DNA of 64,000 bases from Colias croceus. Taxonomy: Eukaryota > Arthropoda > Insecta > Lepidoptera > Pieridae. This document shows positions 50,100-61,715 of the stretch, piece by piece. Each line of letters begins with the position of its first letter. Position 1 is the first letter of the stretch. The stretch lies in NCBI RefSeq assembly GCF_905220415.1, contig NC_059561.1:3240001-3304000 (forward strand). Direction: 5' to 3'. A program made the position numbers and the translations under genes. The notes below the pieces were generated by a model. That model saw nothing but the letters and a program-made list of their open reading frames with translations, was not told where the DNA came from and searched no databases.

Positions 50100-51156
50100 C
50101 CTAATATAGTAGGAGTCCACTCAAAGAGTTACACCTACATAATAATGACATTGTTTATGACAAATACCCGGAACACGATGACACCCTATAAGATTGTCAA
50201 GGTAAGTAAAAATATAAATAGACGACGCTAATTCGATTCGTTTTTACGCAGACAGTCACCATAGCAATAAATAACCGTAATCTTCACGCAAATATCTCCA
50301 GGGGAGAGACAGTAGTGGAGGATTACCCGGCTGGATTTAGATGGTAGATATAGTATGATTACATTCTAAATACAGCCATAAATGAGGGGATATTTAATTT
50401 GTCGGCTTAATAGCCGTGATTATCTGTGTTTGTTTCTGTAATGAGTGGTTTAGTCATTTATTAGTGTTTCAAGAGATAAGAAATATAAAATACGGATACA
50501 GGTTATATTATACCCATATGCAAAACTTTAAAAATGTTGTGTTTTTTTATGTAACCCAGATGAAGGAAATCTCAGTTTAACTCAGTTCTTATAACTCTTT
50601 TTAGAACCGCCTGAGACATTGTGATTTTTGTCTCTCTAACACAGAATTAATGAAACTTGTACCTACATAATGCTGAGCATCTGAGATATTCTTTAGGTTA
50701 TATGCTATTATATAAATAGATTAAACAGAATCTATTACCTATTTCTATTTCTATCCGATAATAAAAAAAAATCTCTTTTTAATCCTACAAAAAAGCTGTC
50801 TGGATATTTATATAACTTTAATACGTTATAACATGACCTCGTCTATTATTCTTCAGTTTTTAGGGTCATAAAGGTTACTAGACCCACGTAAAACTCGGCT
50901 CGTAAAATTCGTGTGTATGCTTAGTAAAGTTTCAAACGTCGATAAGAGTAAATATTTGAGTGGGAGTTAAAAATATGGGCTAGGAACTGTTAGTTAGTGC
51001 GTAGCGTTGTGTGGTTGTGTAGTATGGTTATAATCACAGAATATAATATAAAACGTTAAGTAATAGTATTAATAAAAACCTTTTATACAACGCTTTCACT
51101 GAATTATTATGAAGTGTAAAGAAAAAAAAATCACAAATATTATTAAAAAAAAAAAC
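50100..51156. other. No gene recognised
   Basis: 50100-50116 includes the probable Helitron end split from 34739-34969. The rest is AT-rich; 50.22-50.43 kb is non-repetitive and contains AT-rich homeodomain-like words (AATAAATAACCG, CATAAATGAGG) without further support. Confidence 0.4.
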
Positions 51157-51222
51157 AAAAATCGTCGCATTACTCCCTGACGTGACGGTATTGCTGTGAT
51201 GCGACCTTGAAATTTTACTTTA
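51157..51222 (+). repeat. Dispersed repeat family E, fragment
   Basis: AAAATCGTCGCATTACTCCC, TGACGTGACGGTATT, GATGCGACCTTGAAATTTTA match the middle of 29871-30020. Confidence 0.6.
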
Positions 51223-51455
51223 ATTTAAAAAAAATTCCAAACAGTCCCAAATTTATTTTTAACGATAGCTATAAAGTTCAAGGCTAATAATTGTCTAGTT
51301 GGTATACTGAAATGCTGATATATTATCAAAGCAATTAGTGCCTAATTTGTCACCGAAGTCGATAATGATAAACAGTAGCAGATAGTAATCTACATGACAA
51401 ATACGAAACTAATCACTCATGGCGTTGAATAATCAGTGCTTACTAGATTGTTATG

Positions 51456-51656
51456 ACCGCATCCTTGGTACAGTGGTTCACGCGTGAGCGTAACACCGAG
51501 TGGTCCTGGGTTCGATTCGAAGAAAAAAAAATTTCTCGGTCTGGCAGGACACAGAAGGCTGATCACTTACTTGTCCCTAAAGAAAATCGATCAGTGAAAC
51601 AGATATATAATGCATCTGCCCCTTACCCACTAGGGGACATGGAACTTCACTTTTTC
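51456..51656 (+). mobile_element. tRNA-derived SINE with 14-bp target duplication
   Basis: 201 bp. Head TTGGTACAGTGGTTCACGCG (A-box region) and TCCTGGGTTCGATTCGAA (B box) give an internal polymerase III promoter; the rest is non-tRNA, with TATAATGCATCTGCCCC and a short T-rich end. Flanked by ACTAGATTGTTATG at 51442-51455 and 51657-51670, without mismatch. The second flank copy and complete head suggest a young insertion. A different family from the SINE at 25655. An open frame across it is incidental. Confidence 0.9.
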
Positions 51657-51670
51657 ACTAGATTGTTATG

Positions 51671-52070
51671 TGTATAGAATCATGTTACTATTTCGTAAAA
51701 CCTATTGCTTAATTCTTAGGTATATAATTAATAATAATTCCACCGAGTATTTAAATGAACGAATTTTTTGAAAAACCGATGCGGTGTGCATTTTTTTTGT
51801 AAATTATTGAGAATCAATTCTTATGTTTTGCATCGGAATAGCAGAGACTCCTGAAACACAGCGAAAGCTATAGTATATTATAGTCTAAAGTATAAGTTTT
51901 GATATAAGGAACCTTGTTCAATAAATGATTTTATTAATTAATTTTTTTTTTTTTTATGTATCCTAACATAAAAAAACTTATTCTCAGAAGAATAGTCCAT
52001 CGTTCAATACCCAAACGTAAAATGACTACGTCACAAAGATTCAAACAACGATCAAGTTTTAAACAGCACT
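51671..52070. other. No recognised feature
   Basis: AT-rich sequence without a supported gene or repeat. Confidence 0.5.
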
Positions 52071-52170
52071 AATCAAATCAAATCATTTATTTGTTAGAAC
52101 TAGAGTTCATGGCCCTGTAAAATGTAATTTATTATCAACAATTACGACAATAAAGGGACAGGACTTATTT
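52071..52170 (-). mobile_element. Possible LINE 3' tail
   Basis: On the minus strand AACAAATAAATGATTTGATT ends the block, a typical AATAAA-plus-simple-repeat tail; no coding part. Confidence 0.35.
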
Positions 52171-52469
52171 TTCAGGAGACCACTTCATCTACATCCACTT
52201 GAGAGTCTAATATAATTAATGTTTAAGGAAATTTTCCTGTTTCACTTTAAATTAAGTTTAAGTTAATTACTGCGTTTTGTTGTTGTCTTGGTGAGAGGTT
52301 ACATTTTTTAGAGTTAAATTTTGGACGTATTTTATTAGGCTTTATTAATATAATCTTATTATGTCATTTAAAGTAAAGAGAGTTCGTTAATTATTATCAA
52401 TTCACTTCTAACTAGATAAATTAAAAAAAAATGGTTGCCTGTAAAGTCGGTTTTACGGGCGAAGATTTT

Positions 52470-52577
52470 ACGTGACAACGTCTCTCTCTCGTTCGGTGAC
52501 TCATCGTAACGTTACCGAGCGTTACACTTTTTCATAAGTGACTCCCAGCCGCAACCTAATTTAAGACGTTGTCACGT
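52470..52577. repeat. Inverted-repeat element with 14-bp perfect arms
   Basis: ACGTGACAACGTCT (52470-52483) and AGACGTTGTCACGT (52564-52577) pair perfectly around an 80-bp interior with GAGCGTTACAC. MITE-like; outer limits uncertain. Confidence 0.6.
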
Positions 52578-52724
52578 CAAAATTGCTAAAATATATGGTT
52601 AAACACTTAAAAGTTTGGAAGAAAATTTCATTATGCTTCTTTGACTACATTGTAAATCTTTACTGAACTATACTAGAACTTTTTTTATTACACCAAATGC
52701 TAGTAAAATATCGGTCAGTCATCT

Positions 52725-52865
52725 CATCATCATCATCATCATCATCATCAGCCCATATACGTTCCCACTGCTGGGACACGGGCCTCCTATGAGGGTACAG
52801 GCCATAATCCACCACGCTGGCCAAGTGCGGGTTGGCGGATTGCGGGTTGGCGGATTGCGGGTTGG
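52725..52865 (-). mobile_element. tRNA-type SINE, 5'-truncated, copy 3, with triplicated end
   Basis: Same family as 25655-25970. Begins with the (CAT)n tail and ends in three 15-bp units TGCGGGTTGGCGGAT (last partial), where other copies have one. Flanked by CGGTCAGTCATCT at 52712-52724 and 52866-52878. Confidence 0.9.
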
Positions 52866-52878
52866 CGGTCAGTCATCT

Positions 52879-53097
52879 ATTGTCCTACAATAGTATTTAG
52901 TAAATTACAAATGTAGTGTATTAAATAAATAGAATTGCCCAATCACATGTAGATACTTAATTTAAATAACGTTAAACATGTTAGCAACATAATTAATTAT
53001 ACGCAATACACACCTGTATTGAATTCAGTTGCTACCTTATAATATCAGAAATGAAACAATACTTGGATACCTTTCGAACTCGGAAGCTTATAAGAAA
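52879..53097. other. No recognised feature
   Basis: AT-rich sequence without a supported gene or repeat. Confidence 0.5.
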
Positions 53098-53291
53098 CTA
53101 GGTTTCCGCCCGCGGCTTCGCCCGCGCAGTCAAAGAAAAACCCGCATATTTCCCGTACCCGTGGGATTTCCGGGATTGCGTCATTTTCCCGGGATAAAAA
53201 GTAGCCTATTCCTTTCTCGGGTATCAAAATAGGCGTGATTGAGGAACAGACAGACAGACAGAGTTACTTTTGCATTTATAATATTAGTATT
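53098..53291 (-). mobile_element. Lep1-like Helitron (family B/D mosaic)
   Basis: CTAG at 53098-53101 after A; GCCCGCGGCTTCGCCCGCG hairpin; CAGACAGACAGAG; ends TTATAATATTAGTAT. Short internal duplication of the CCGGGAT word around 53171-53196. Confidence 0.8.
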
Positions 53292-53679
53292 TGAACATAT
53301 TATTTACATTTTTACATGAAATCAGAGTAGATACATTGAATAGCAAACATAGCAAGTGCCCTTGATATAAATTCCCTTTGATGTGGCCATATTGAATATA
53401 CTGAGGTTGACATGTTCTCTTATTACAAAGGCTTTTGGGACTTCTAGTAATATACATAATGTAACACGGCTAATGTAAAAATGTATTGTGTAACCACTGG
53501 CACTGTTTCAAGTTTAAAAGAGATTTTTTAAATTGGTGTCGTTTTTACGGTACTTGTATCGTCTATTTTGAAAAGGTGTTAAAATGCAGGTGTACGGAGA
53601 TTCAAGTTTATAATTGACGTATGAAAATTGGCATCATTTTAGATTAAGGTTAGTACTATACGTTTAATTATATTATACC
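53292..53679. other. No recognised feature
   Basis: AT-rich sequence without a supported gene or repeat. Confidence 0.5.
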
Positions 53680-53861
53680 AACTGTGCCCCACGGTTTTAC
53701 CCGCGTTGCTCCGTTCTTGTTGATCTGAGCCTGGTCTTAGCCTTCCTCGACAAATGGGCTATCTAACACCGAAAGAATTTTTCAAATCGGACCAGTAGTT
53801 CCTGAGATTAGCGCGTTCAAACAAACGAACAAACTCTTCAGCTCTATAATATTAGTATAGA
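53680..53861 (-). mobile_element. Lep1-like Helitron (family A)
   Basis: Minus strand: TCTATACTAATATTATAGAG start, GCTGAAGAGTTTGTTCG, CAGGAACTACTGGTCC, and GGTAAAACCGTGGGGCACAG end. The terminal CTAG is lost, as in 3144-3345. Confidence 0.75.
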
Positions 53862-54672
53862 TGTATTATATAGGTCGTATGATACTTGCAAGATGACGTT
53901 GAAATATATTTTTTTATTCATAAAAAAATATATTGATATATATATAATATATTAAAAAGTTAAATTATTTATTACAATTCTATTATAATTTTTAATACGT
54001 TTAATATTGTGGAAACTATGTCAATAATCTAAACTTTCGATTAATTTAGACGTAACCAAATTGGGTTATCTATTTGGGAGCTACGATTCCACAGAGCACA
54101 GACAGACAAAAATACACACGTAAATCTTATAACACCCCTTGGTTTCGAGTCAGGGGTAAAAATAGTTATCTTCTGTTTGCTATAAAGTTTTATACTAATG
54201 AACTAACAAGAAACGAAGTTTCAGTGATGTAGATAAACAAATTTTGATAATATTAATTAAAAGAGCGTAATCATTCATATTTTTAAACGACTAATGTATA
54301 CCTTGAGGTAAAGAATGATAAGAAACTCGATATATAACTCATGAAATATTTCATTTTATGTAAGATACCAATTACAATATGGCCGCTCTACGAATCTCTC
54401 TCTTCAGCATCCCAAAGTATTAAAACTCACTTATTCAAGTTTTAAAACGACGGTAAATAACTTATTTTTAATGATAATCATGTGAACTTATAAAGTCCAT
54501 TTTATTCTGATGACGTCATCACAGCTAACCCCAAATTCCATATCAATGTATCACGTGACTACAATATGTAGCAGTCAAGATTTTGCACGACACAATACCA
54601 TACGAATCGTTTAGAAATAGGTTGAGCACCAAGAAAACTTATGTCCATAGCTTTCCTATCGCTGAGGGCTTA
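53862..54672. other. No recognised feature
   Basis: AT-rich sequence; 54.50-54.66 kb is non-repetitive and lies just upstream of the candidate promoter. Confidence 0.45.
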
Positions 54673-54947
54673 GCTATAAAATAGATTCCACCCTTGCGTT
54701 ATCTTCCCTCTCGCTCGCACGTTTGAATGAGCATTTTGCCAGTGCGTTTTGATTCCTCGCGTTGTTAGTACATACTGCTGCTCGGATTCTCGTCACGAAT
54801 TTTGAATTCGCGCGCGATGTGAAAAATACAGATAAATAATTTTTTTATAGTCTGTGCTCTGTGTTGTGGGTGAAATGAGATTGGAATATATTAGTGTAGT
54901 ACTGTGATTAGTGGCTGTTTATGCAAACGTTGAGTGTTGCGAATGAG
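54673..54947 (+). promoter_or_regulatory. Candidate TATA promoter and first exon of a host gene
   Basis: CTATAAAATAG (54673-54683) is a strong TATA box. The 270 bases downstream are non-repetitive and richer in CpG (CTCGCTCGCACG, GAATTCGCGCGCGATG) than anything around. A possible splice donor GAG|GTAATT is at 54947/54948. An ATG at 54921 gives nine codons that end exactly at this donor. An earlier short upstream frame starts at 54875. No second exon is seen in the window, so a real gene is not proven. Confidence 0.35.
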
Positions 54948-56626
54948 GTAATTTTTTTTAAGTCGCATAATTTCCTTTACGTTAGGTAAATATTTGATGT
55001 GTGCATTGTATTGATGAGAATTTTAGCACGGATGAATACAGACTTTATTTATTTAAATGGTTCCATAAATTATTACGCTATTTACCTTAAAAATTAAAAT
55101 ATTATGCTAATGCTGTGATATTTAAATAGGAAATTGAACTTAAACAGCACATCAAAATTGGCAAAAATAATGCAGTGAATTATTTCAAAATCGAGTAAGT
55201 ACCTATAATAATTATTAGTAGGTAGGTACCTAATAGAAATCATTCTGATCAACGCGAACGCACGCATTATTTAATTTTCTTTAGTCGAACAAGGTATAGG
55301 TTATTATTATGAAAGGTATAATATTATTATGAAAATTTCATAATAATATAGAACTACCGTATATTACTACTACTATTTAATAGTACCGAAAGTGAAACTG
55401 GAGAAGATTTTCATAGAATAATATACCTAGAGTAACTTTATTTTGTTAACGAGAGGGGAAGAATTAACTACCTACCTAATATTAATACCTAGGATCCGAA
55501 TTATGTTTTATATACCTAGTAGTCTATAGTAACTACCTACTTATACCTGATTTAGAACTAATAAAAAATCACCAGCAGAAATCTACGTGTACCTAGGTAC
55601 GTTATTATTTTTGTATTGTTTAGACATAATATTTAATTAAAAAGTAGGTAGGTACCTAAATTATAACTAGTAGTTATTAATGTAGAGAAGTTAAGTTGGC
55701 TGAAAAATTGCATTGACCCTATCTATGGTTAAGACTTAAGAGCCATCTCTAACCAGACAAAGTTATATGCTAGGTATATTTTATTTTGTTTGTATCCCGG
55801 ATCAATCGTAATTCGTAGTAGAGCCGGGACGAGCGGCTAGTGTTCTTATAAAAAGAAACCCTATTTACCTATTCGGTTTTAGTTGTCACGACGAACGTTG
55901 TTCTGTCAAAAACAAATGCTGTTTTTAGGTTGAACCTTCAACAAATATTGAAGAAACAATTCATTGAAATAGACTACAGTTCTTGTATTACTTACCTACC
56001 TTTTCATAAAATATGTTTGTTTAAATCGATATTTTAACCCGGAAAATCGAGACCGTTTTTGATACTTTCAAATTACGATTTAAGAACCTTTACAGTATAC
56101 CTAACTAGGTAAGTATTTTAATTATAAGGGAAGAAAAACTTTAAAATTAACCACATAGGTAAGTACCTACTTACGTAAAGGACCATTTAAAATAGTATTT
56201 AAATTATATTATACATTGTTGGAACTTGGATTGTTAAGAAATGTGATGTTCTCAACTGTAGCATTGTTGCAGGAAAACTCCATTATCCCTGTTTTCGTGA
56301 AATAAATTTCGAGAATACTTAGAAAAACCGAGTTATTAAATCGTAATACATTATTCAGTCTTTGTTAGGTACTAAAATATAACTGGATGAACATTTAGGA
56401 ATTTCCGTGAAGTTAAACATGTTGCATAACATAAAATTAGGTGTATCATGCTCCTAACAGTTATTAAATATTTTCGCTAATTAGGTACCTAACTAGGTAT
56501 GCTGAAAGTCTGAAACAAATTATTTGTAACTAAAACTTAATATTTTGTAACCAAAATACCTAGTTACAACAATTATACAGTATTCAAGTAATTATAATAT
56601 GTATAGTGTAATCGATATTTAATTAA
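54948..56626. other. No gene; rich in TAGGTACCTA-type words
   Basis: AT-rich sequence without a recognised gene. Words such as TAGGTAGGTACCTAA, ACCTAGGTAC and TAGGTACCTAACTAGG recur at 55.2, 55.6, 56.1 and 56.5 kb and on to 58.2 kb. If 54673-54947 is a first exon, this is its intron. Confidence 0.45.
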
Positions 56627-56800
56627 GGGCCGATTTTTCAATGCTTGGTTAAAACTTACCCGTCTAATAAAGTATTACACGATAATATTAAAATGTCACT
56701 TGAAAACTGTCAAATACGGGCATCAAAATATATTTTTGAAGTGGTTGTTTAATACGTTATTCGACGAATAATATTTAACCAAGGATAGAAAAATCAGCCC
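56627..56800 (-). mobile_element. MITE family A, copy 2
   Basis: GGGCCGATTTTTCAATGC at the left, GATAGAAAAATCAGCCC at the right; TTAA (56623-56626, 56801-56804) on both sides. Interior is the reverse of 506-680 (AAAACTGTCAAATACGGGC). Confidence 0.82.
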
Positions 56801-56944
56801 TTAACAAATAAAAACGAATGTCAGAAAATAAACTTGTCAGAACTAGACAAAAATTTGATGGAATTAAAATAATCATCAATCGGTTCATCCAGGCATGCTT
56901 CAACTTACGAAGCAATAAAGCCGAAAAAACAAGATTTCCTTCAA

Positions 56945-57140
56945 TCCATACTAATGTTATAAATCTGAAGAGTTTGTTTGTTTGAACACGCTAATCTCAG
57001 GAACTACCGCTTCGATTTGAAAAATTATTTCGGTGTTAGACAACCAATTCATCGAGGAAGGCTATAGGCTATATATAATTATCATCACGTTATGACCAAC
57101 AGAACCGAGCCACGCGGGTGAAACCGCGGAGCGCAGCTAG
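56945..57140 (+). mobile_element. Lep1-like Helitron (family A)
   Basis: TC start (TCCATACTAATGTTATAAAT), CTGAAGAGTTTGTTTG, perfect hairpin CGCGGGTGAAACCGCG, then GAGCGCAGCTAG before T. The best-preserved 3' end in the window. Confidence 0.9.
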
Positions 57141-57468
57141 TGTAATATATTAGGTATATGTTATTTTATACAGTACAATAAATAAGTTATTCAAGTTGGA
57201 AGAAACAGCATAGGTATCTACGTATGTAGCGTTATTAGTTATTCACTTCAAACTTAGACATATTTTCTGATTAAAGATTTACTTGTACTCGTTTCTTTAT
57301 TTTATAATTGCCATATGGTTTCGTCGTTTAATTGGGTTAATGATGTTATTTTAATTAGTCTTATAGACTGGAATCTTGGGTATTGAGGGCATTACGTGGA
57401 AGTAATTGCATTTAGAAATATTTCTACAGATAAAAGATTTACGTGCTTAAAGGTAGGTGTAGTAGATA
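57141..57468. other. No recognised feature
   Basis: AT-rich sequence without a supported gene or repeat. Confidence 0.5.
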
Positions 57469-57665
57469 TCTATACTTCACTACATAGTATAATTATTATA
57501 AACCAAAGTCGCTTTCTCTGTCCCTATGTCCCTTTGTATCTTTAAAAATACGTAACGGATTTTGATGCGGTTTTTTAATAGATAGAGTGATTCAAGAGGA
57601 AGGTTTTACCTACTAGGTACCTACTACCTTAGACAAAGCGGGTGAAGCTGCGGGCGGTAAGCTAG
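57469..57665 (+). mobile_element. Helitron (family C)
   Basis: TCTATACTTCACTACATAG start after A; CTCTGTCCCTATGTCCC; GGGTGAAGCTGCGGGCGGTAAG then CTAG before T. Directly followed by a second Helitron. Confidence 0.75.
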
Positions 57666-57666
57666 T

Positions 57667-57851
57667 AATATTATAAAGCTGAAGAGTTTGTTTGTTTGAA
57701 CGCGCCAATCTCAGGAACTACTGATCCGATTTGAAAAATTATTTTGGTGTTAGAAAGCCCATTTATCGAGGAAGGCTTATAGGTGTGTATATCATCACGC
57801 TAAGACCAACAGGAGCCGAGCACTGCGGGTAAAACCGCAGGGCACAACTAG
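57667..57851 (+). mobile_element. Helitron (family A) abutting family C copy
   Basis: GTAATATTATAAAGCTGAAGAG at the left, no TC left, inserted or joined right at the end of the previous element; hairpin GCGGGTAAAACCGC; CTAG at 57848-57851 before T. Confidence 0.78.
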
Positions 57852-58631
57852 TACATAATAAAAATAGATATAGAAAGGTCCTGTTTTTATACAGTTGAAA
57901 ATAGATTTCCAATAGTCGTAGGTTGTTATCCAAATACCAGTCTAAAATCTAAAAGACTGACAAAAATTGTTGGTAAGTATTGAAGATAGAAAATACGGTC
58001 ACTTTTCAGCGTTTATTATGTAGGGTAGGTATTATTTATATTATAGGTACTTATATTTAGATAATGGGTAGGTACTTATGTAATATTTAACGCTAACTTT
58101 TCAATCAGTAGAACGTTCAGTAAGACATGTTTATAACCTTTTAACCTTCTAATAGGTAGGTATTAATAACGGCTAAACAATTTGTATATAACTTAGGTAG
58201 GTGTTTTCTTCTATGTTAATTTTGTGCAAGAACTATAAATTTTCAAAATAATATTAAATCCCAATCTTTGTTCTTAATTATTGATTATTCGTAACCATTT
58301 TTGAAATACATATACATTAAAAAGGATCCTTCAACTTTAATTTAAAACAAAAAACTAAAAGGTCGGTATAGCATTACTTAACCTTACGGGATAGTAACAG
58401 CTTATAAATACATAATATGCCAAACGAACCCAGTTTCTAGGTTATTCGGGTTCAGTAATAATAGATTTGAAGTGAGGGGTTTCATTAAAATTTAAAATTA
58501 CTTTTTCAGCTTTGTCCACGTGTGTTTGAGATTAGGGAATGTATTTCGCAATTACCTTTGACCGACATTTTTAGTTGAAATGTTAAATTTTACCAAATTT
58601 TTTTATAAACAATTCATTATATTTTTCCACA
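57852..58631. other. No recognised feature
   Basis: AT-rich sequence without a supported gene or repeat. Confidence 0.5.
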
Positions 58632-58787
58632 TCTATATTATTAAAAAAAGATGAGTTTGTTTGTTTGAATGCGTTAATCTCAGGAATTTCATTTGTAAAA
58701 TGCTTCAATAGTGTTAGATAGCTCAATTATTGGCAAAGTATTATGATCAATTATAAGCAGAGCGGGTAAAGCCTCAAAGCAGAATTA
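58632..58787 (+). mobile_element. Decayed Helitron (family A)
   Basis: TCTATATTATTAAAAAAAG start, GATGAGTTTGTTTGTTTGAA, CTCAGGAATTTC, then degenerate GCGGGTAAAGCC and ATTAGT instead of CTAGT. Confidence 0.6.
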
Positions 58788-59231
58788 GTTTATAATATTT
58801 TTAGTAACACAAGTTCAAGTTATTTAAACAATTTAATAACAGAACGTCCTATGTATTTAAAACATCACAATTTAAAAAACTACATTATGAAAATTGTCCA
58901 TTCCGATTGTCAATTTTAAAACAACCATTTCCTGCAATTTTCATCCACAAAGCACAAACGTATTCTTGATTAAAACGGAATTCATTAATGTTTTTAAAAT
59001 AGAGCATCACATATAAACCTGTTTAATGAAAATGTAGTGCGAAATGTAGGAAGTACCTATTTTATCACTCGAGTGCTATTTGAAATGGTTGCATAATTTT
59101 CATGGTTGCTTAAATAGGTGTTATGTTTGTGTATGTGTCTGTATTATGTACCTATAGATGTAAACAATATCCTCAATTACATATATATAGATAAATTTAA
59201 TGCTAGTTTTATCTTTTAACAATATTAACTA

Positions 59232-59406
59232 CTAGCTTCCGCCCGCGACTCCGTCCGCGCGGAAAAATGAAGAAAAATTAAGATTTTTTTTTCTACGTAT
59301 TTTTCCGGGATAAAAAGTATCCTTTTTGATGCCCAGGATAATAAGGTATAATTATACCAAGTTTCATCGAAATCGAACCGTTAGTTTTCACGAGATGCCT
59401 GAACAT

Positions 59407-59439
<33 letters not shown>

Positions 59440-59558
59440 AAATTTTTTAATCACATATTTGGGCTTGGTATCGATCCAGTAGCACCCCCTGCTATTTATT
59501 TTTTCAATATTTTCAATGTACAGAATTGACCCTTCTACAGATTTATTATATGTATAGA
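59232..59558 (-). mobile_element. Lep1-like Helitron with (CAGA)n
   Basis: CTAG at 59232-59235 after A; GCCCGCGACTCCGTCCGCG hairpin; TTTTCCGGGATAAAAAG, CCAAGTTTCATCGAAATCG; seven CAGA units near 59408-59436; ends TATGTATAGA before T. A 67-codon open frame inside is incidental. Confidence 0.8.
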
Positions 59559-59721
59559 TAATAATTATAGTTTAACAGAGTACCTATATTTCATTTAATA
59601 AATAGCTAGGTAGTGAAAAAGTTGTTGTGTTTATCTTATTTCCGGATATTATTTTCTTCGACGAATTACATACATATACAATAAGCCTGTATAAGTTATA
59701 ATGTACATACCTATCTATTCT

Positions 59722-59890
59722 TCTAATATATAAAAATCAATGCCACTTTTCGTTGTAATTCCATAACTCGAGAACGGCTGAACCGATTTCGATAATTCTT
59801 TTTTTATTATATTCCTTGAAGTACGAGGATGGTTCTTATGTAGAGAAAACGTAAACATGTACCACGGGCGAAGCCGGGGCGGACCGCTAG
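59722..59890 (+). mobile_element. Lep1-like Helitron (family D), copy 2
   Basis: Two or three differences from 2776-2944 over 169 bp. CTAG before T; the left flank is T instead of A. Confidence 0.87.
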
Positions 59891-59891
59891 T

Positions 59892-60047
59892 ATCTTATAA
59901 AAATGAATCCCAAAATGTGTTGGTAAGCGCATAACTTGAGAACGGCTTAACCGATTTCGTTAATTCTTTTTTTATAATATTCCTTGAAGTTCGAGGATGG
60001 TTCTTATGTAGAGAAAACGTGAATATGTATCACGGGCGAAGCCGAAG
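59892..60047 (+). mobile_element. Diverged family D Helitron next to copy 2
   Basis: ATAACTTGAGAACGGCTTAACC, CTTGAAGTTCGAGGATGG and CACGGGCGAAGCCG follow the order of copy 2, but without a TC start or CTAG end. Separated from copy 2 by one base: a nested or tandem arrangement. Confidence 0.7.
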
Positions 60048-60952
60048 TAATATTATAAAGTAACATCTGATACATCATATCATATAAAATATACATAAGT
60101 ATAGTTTTCATTGAAAAGTGTGACAAAATCACAGATGTCAAGATTATAAATAACGTACAATACCTGTGTACATAAGTAGAGAGATTAGCAATAGACATTT
60201 GTTAAAATTCTTCATAATTTATGTTCTAGTGTTAGTAATATTATAATGAGACTTATATACATGGATAGATACTAAAATTCCCTTGAGGTATCTATTGAAA
60301 ATCAGTGAGTTTTCGCCGAGGGGCTGACCTACATATTATATCAGAATCAGACATATCTTTATAAATTGCGAATTTGTGTCGTAATAAATAAATTTACATA
60401 CGCCATATACCGTTATTTTATAATTCAATATAATAAATCTTTTTCTCTATCATAATTTTATAAATAAAGGAAAGAAATAATGAAGCTAGCACCTGGGGAC
60501 AAACCTGCGTGCAAAAACATGTGTTATTCTGATGTATAATGAAACCAATATTCCTGTAAAGTTTCCTCCTATTCCGAACAGTAGTATTTACGTGAAAGGG
60601 TATCAAACACAGAACAATATCGCGATAGTTCTGTGGTATCAAACATGCATCTATCCATACATAGTATACTCGAAAATTTCCGCGTTTATAATATCTATGA
60701 TGTCTTATTAATTGTCATTACGTAAAAAATAGTTTACATTTTTATTTAATTAATAAAAAAAGACCAAACTATTATCACATTACAGCTCAAGTGAATAAAA
60801 CCTACATTTTGTACACGACCAGTTTATTATCCACTGCGGCACTTCGATAAAATAATTCATTTGCAAGTAAATGTCTCCCTTTGAAGATTGTGTATGAATC
60901 ACATTTAATACACCTATGTAATGTCATATTTTACCTCTTCGCATATTATAAT
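60048..60952. other. No recognised feature
   Basis: AT-rich sequence; small open frames on the minus strand have no family features. Confidence 0.5.
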
Positions 60953-61105
60953 AAACTAACTTTTCACCTGCGGCTTCGGGTAGTCTAAAACTTAATAAAA
61001 AATATACTGAAACTTTTCTCGAGAATCACGCTATCCATTGGTGAAATTAGAATGAAAATCTGTTATGTAGTTTTAAGATATAAAGCACACATAGAAACGG
61101 ATAGG
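60953..61105 (-). mobile_element. Decayed Helitron
   Basis: AAACTAACTTTTCACCTGCGGCTTCGGG resembles a family B 3' end on the minus strand; CGAGAATCACGCTATCC may be the body. Termini lost. Confidence 0.35.
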
Positions 61106-61615
61106 TGATAAGCGATATTCTAATGCAGTGATGTAATTAATGTATTTGTTGCTGAAGAATCTAGGTATCCTTGGTTCCCGATAAAGTAAAGTAAAAAAAA
61201 TAGGTATGACTGGGCATAGAGAAATGATCGCTAGGTTACTTTCCTATAAAAATTCTAGCAGGTCTAATTCAATAGTTTCAAGTTAAATTCTATACTTACT
61301 ATCCAACATGGCCGAAAGACCTAAATTTACTCGAACGTTCGAAATCGTAGAACGTATAAATTCAATTTCACATATAGATCCAAATATGTTCCATCGCAGA
61401 CTTGTAATCTCGTTGTGTCGCGTAAAGTAATTGAAAATGTCTGGAAACATTAACATGATTATGTTTTTTATCCTTGAAACCAATATGTGAAAGGCAGACG
61501 TAATAAAAGTTATCTACAGGGTGGAATCGCTAACTGTACTCAGTTGGGGGTTATTCCGTTACTATGAGTGATAATAAACACCATTATTTTGTACTATCTG
61601 GGTACTCACGTACTC
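61106..61615. other. No recognised feature
   Basis: AT-rich sequence; a single ACAGGGTGG at about 61515 is half of a MITE end at most. Confidence 0.45.
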
Positions 61616-61715
61616 TTACTATAAATGACAGTAGGTATGTGAGGATCAAGTGAGGATGGATGGATGGATGTTTGAGTCTTTCGCGCAAACACTACTGAAG
61701 CGATTACAATGAATT
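61616..61715 (+). mobile_element. Helitron fragment (family B)
   Basis: GGATGGATGGATGTTTG, AAACACTACTGAAGCGATTAC and AATGAATT match the 5' half of family B read forward; both ends missing. Confidence 0.45.

Noticed and set aside
59326..59529. 67-codon frame with DRQTDRQTDRQTD
   Set aside because: Comes from the (CAGA)n stretch of a Helitron.
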